Shown piece after piece: positions 12,537 to 14,120 of a stretch of 14,120 nt of DNA. The notes below the pieces were generated by a model. It was not told where the DNA came from. It did not search any database and worked only from the letters and a program-made list of their open reading frames with translations. The position numbers and the translations under genes are program-made. This DNA comes from UBA10003 sp964365025 (GTDB lineage Bacteria > Patescibacteriota > Patescibacteriia > Magasanikbacterales > UBA10003). Location of the stretch: positions 1 to 14,120 of the forward strand of contig CAYIOJ010000024.1 of assembly GCA_964365025.1 (NCBI GenBank), given 5' to 3'. Every line of letters starts with the position of its first letter. The first letter of the stretch is position 1.

Positions 12537-13277
12537 ATGCTTGCGCAAATAATTTTTTGGACGATTTTAATCGGTTTGATCGGGGTAGGCGGGGCTTTTG
12601 CTTTTTTAAAAATTTTTTCCAAAAGAGAAGAGCATCTTTTATTGGTAGTGTCTTTTGCCGCCGGCGCTTTGGTGGGAGTGAGTTTTTTGGAGCTGTTGCC
12701 GGAGGCCATGGAGGCCGGCGTTGATGCCGGTTTAATTTTGAGCGCGACGCTTTTGGGTTTCGCGTTTTTTTACGTAATGGGCAGGTTTTTAATTTGGCAC
12801 CATTGTCATGATGAGAACTGCACCGCTCGCGCTTCGGCTTCATTGATAATTATTGGCGATACTTTGCATAATTTTTTGGATGGACTGGCTATTGCCGCGA
12901 GTTTTTTGGTCGGAGCGCCATTGGGAATTATGACTTCTTTGGCGATTATTTTTCATGAAATTCCACAGGAGGTGGGGGATTTTGGCGTGCTTTTGCACAG
13001 CGGTTACACGCGCGTTCGCGCTATGCTGTTTAATGGTTTTTCCGCACTGGCTTGCATAGTGGGCGGTATTGCCGGATTTTATTTTTTTGAAAGTTTTCGC
13101 GGTTTTTTGCCGTATCTGTTGGCCGTGACGGCCGGCGGTTTTTTGTATCTGGGCGCCGCGGATTTATTGCCGCAAACGCACGAATCAACCAAGCGCGCGT
13201 CAATCTTCAAATATACTGTTTCTTTTTTGGCCGGCATGTTGGTATTGTGGGTGTTGGGATTGGTAATTAAAGAATAA
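12537..13277 (+). CDS. ZIP family metal transporter
   Basis: Inner-membrane importer of divalent metals, most likely Zn or Fe/Mn. 246 residues with about seven or eight TM helices. The TM4 motif is DTLHNFLDGLAIAASF (His111, Asn112, Asp115) and the TM5 motif is IIFHEIPQEVGDFG (His140, Glu141, Gln144, Glu145), so the second His of the common HEIPHE is Gln, as in several bacterial and archaeal members. A Cys/His cytosolic loop, WHHCHDENC (87-95), between TM3 and TM4 is the usual place for a variable metal-sensing loop. Begins 1 nt after mutM, which may link metal supply to the Zn-dependent glycosylase, though position alone does not prove this. Confidence 0.92.
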   Translation: MLAQIIFWTILIGLIGVGGAFAFLKIFSKREEHLLLVVSFAAGALVGVSFLELLPEAMEAGVDAGLILSATLLGFAFFYVMGRFLIWHHCHDENCTARASASLIIIGDTLHNFLDGLAIAASFLVGAPLGIMTSLAIIFHEIPQEVGDFGVLLHSGYTRVRAMLFNGFSALACIVGGIAGFYFFESFRGFLPYLLAVTAGGFLYLGAADLLPQTHESTKRASIFKYTVSFLAGMLVLWVLGLVIKE

Positions 13278-13281
13278 TAAT

Positions 13282-13803
13282 ATGTTTTTACGCCAGTTGG
13301 ATTACAAATTATTTTATCTCATAAACGGCCTGGCCAAACGTTGGCGCTGGCTGGATTATTGCGGCATTTTTTGCGCCGTGTATCTGATTTGGTTTATGGC
13401 TATTATTTCTTTGGTTTTCTTTTGGTATGTGCCCGCGCAAATTAATCGTCTGCGCTATCTATTCACTTTGTTTGCCTCTGTCGCCGGCGCTTACGCCGTG
13501 AGCGCTATAATTGGGTTTGCTTACGGCCGGGCCAGGCCGTTTGTGAATTTAGAAGGCGCGCGCCAGCTTATTACCACCTCTTTTTTTCATAAATCATTTC
13601 CTTCTTCGCATGCCATGGTCGTTTTTGCTTTGGCTTTTACTGTTTTGTGGTTTAATCGGCCGTTGGGCGCGGTAATGCTCGTTTTGGCGGCTTTGGTGGC
13701 GTGGGGCCGCGTGTTTGTCGGGGTGCATTATCCAATGGATGTGGCCGTCGGCGCGATTTTGGGCGGAGTGGTTAGTTATGTAATGTATAGGATTATAATA
13801 TAG
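13282..13803 (+). CDS. PAP2-superfamily membrane phosphatase (BcrC-like)
   Basis: 173 residues, about five or six TM segments. PAP2 signature parts: GRARP (Arg85, Pro86), SFPSSHAM (Ser108, Ser109, His110), and GRVFVGVHYPMD (Arg143, His149, Asp153). Family members dephosphorylate lipid pyrophosphates; small bacterial ones often recycle undecaprenyl pyrophosphate for peptidoglycan and glycan synthesis. The first motif K-x6-RP has Gly78 in place of Lys, so one phosphate-binding residue is missing while the nucleophile His149 and its partners are present. The neighbouring manC-like gene fits a role in polyprenol-linked glycan synthesis. Starts 4 nt after the ZIP stop. Confidence 0.88.
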   Translation: MFLRQLDYKLFYLINGLAKRWRWLDYCGIFCAVYLIWFMAIISLVFFWYVPAQINRLRYLFTLFASVAGAYAVSAIIGFAYGRARPFVNLEGARQLITTSFFHKSFPSSHAMVVFALAFTVLWFNRPLGAVMLVLAALVAWGRVFVGVHYPMDVAVGAILGGVVSYVMYRIII

Positions 13804-13807
13804 CAAT

Positions 13808-14116
13808 ATGAATATTGTAATTTTAGCCGGAGGAGTGGGCAAGCGGTTGTGGCCGTTGGGAAGGAAAAATAATCCCAAGCAATTTTTTCCCGTGATTGGC
13901 AAAAAACCGCTGGTCAAGGAAACTTTTGACAGATTTGTTAAAATTTACGGCGCGAAAAAAATTTTTTTTTCCACCACAGCGGATTTGTTGCCGTATTTGA
14001 AAAAACTTTTCCCCGGCTTGCCCACTGGGCAATTTTTAGTGGAGCCGGCGCGGCGCGATACCGGCCCGGCCATGGGTTTTGCGGCCGCCAAATTATTTTT
14101 GCAATCACCTGATTAG
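13808..14116 (+). CDS. manC: Mannose-1-phosphate guanylyltransferase, N-terminal part cut by in-frame TAG
   Basis: Nucleotidyltransferase that makes GDP-mannose from mannose-1-phosphate and GTP for glycans. The signature LAGGVGKRLWPLGRKNNPKQF (split: GGVGKRLWP at 8-16, NPKQF at 22-26) and EPARRDTGPAMG (79-90) are intact. The family runs to about 350 residues or more, but this frame stops after 102 at TAG 14114-14116, in a stretch (LQSPD-stop-P) where a Glu codon GAG would be expected. Only four bases remain, so a nonsense mutation, a sequencing error near a contig edge or a real split gene cannot be told apart. ATG 13808 is 4 nt after the PAP2 stop. Confidence 0.8.
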   Translation: MNIVILAGGVGKRLWPLGRKNNPKQFFPVIGKKPLVKETFDRFVKIYGAKKIFFSTTADLLPYLKKLFPGLPTGQFLVEPARRDTGPAMGFAAAKLFLQSPD

Positions 14117-14120
14117 CCTA

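Noticed and set aside
1..14120. Alternative genetic code (UGA as Gly, as in some CPR lineages)
   Set aside because: TGA ends pgk and the 2342 gene exactly where those proteins or the following start require a stop.
1..14120. CRISPR array or complete insertion sequence
   Set aside because: No regularly spaced repeats and no transposase frame; only the 80-bp direct repeat pair and palindromes were found.

Overview
The window reads as a piece of a small, streamlined bacterial genome, most likely Patescibacteria/CPR. This is inferred from gene content and style: tightly packed genes with 1-4 nt gaps or short overlaps, weak or absent Shine-Dalgarno sites, scattered central metabolism, and many small membrane proteins. 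All confident genes are on the + strand. TGA is a real stop (it ends pgk), so the standard bacterial code fits.

Layout. (1) 1-112: a tandem pair of related palindromes in front of gap. (2) 113-2312: GAPDH, then an overlapping SufS-type cysteine desulfurase. (3) 2342-4251: a cell-envelope cassette: a YkuD-like L,D-transpeptidase candidate, a membrane-anchored cysteine-containing protein and a conserved two-TM protein. (4) 4253-6554: pgk, a Bro-N antirepressor-like gene and a 53-codon ORF. An 80-bp sequence (the last 12 codons of pgk plus a palindrome) is repeated on both sides of the Bro-N gene. (5) 6652-7857: a small membrane protein and a SIMPL-domain protein with a Cys/His-rich N-terminus. 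(6) 7934-9160: enolase. (7) 9192-10053: a G+C-rich transcription unit of about 817 nt with a near-consensus promoter and a strong intrinsic terminator. It holds a T-arm/acceptor-like RNA fold, a possible small Arg-rich protein with high-GC codon use, and consecutive hairpins. (8) 10096-14116: gpmI, mutM, a ZIP transporter, a PAP2 phosphatase and the start of a mannose-1-phosphate guanylyltransferase, which is cut by an in-frame TAG at the window edge.

Together gap, pgk, gpmI and eno supply the lower glycolytic steps from glyceraldehyde-3-phosphate to phosphoenolpyruvate. Between and after them are Fe-S/sulfur supply (csd/sufS), DNA repair (mutM), metal uptake (ZIP) and envelope functions (L,D-transpeptidase-like, PAP2, GDP-mannose synthesis).

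The most interesting part is 9192-10053. It does not match any RNA or protein family I can recall. It could be a large structured RNA, a small mRNA with heavily structured untranslated regions, or both. Second is the Bro-N gene inserted at the 3' end of pgk with duplicated ends.
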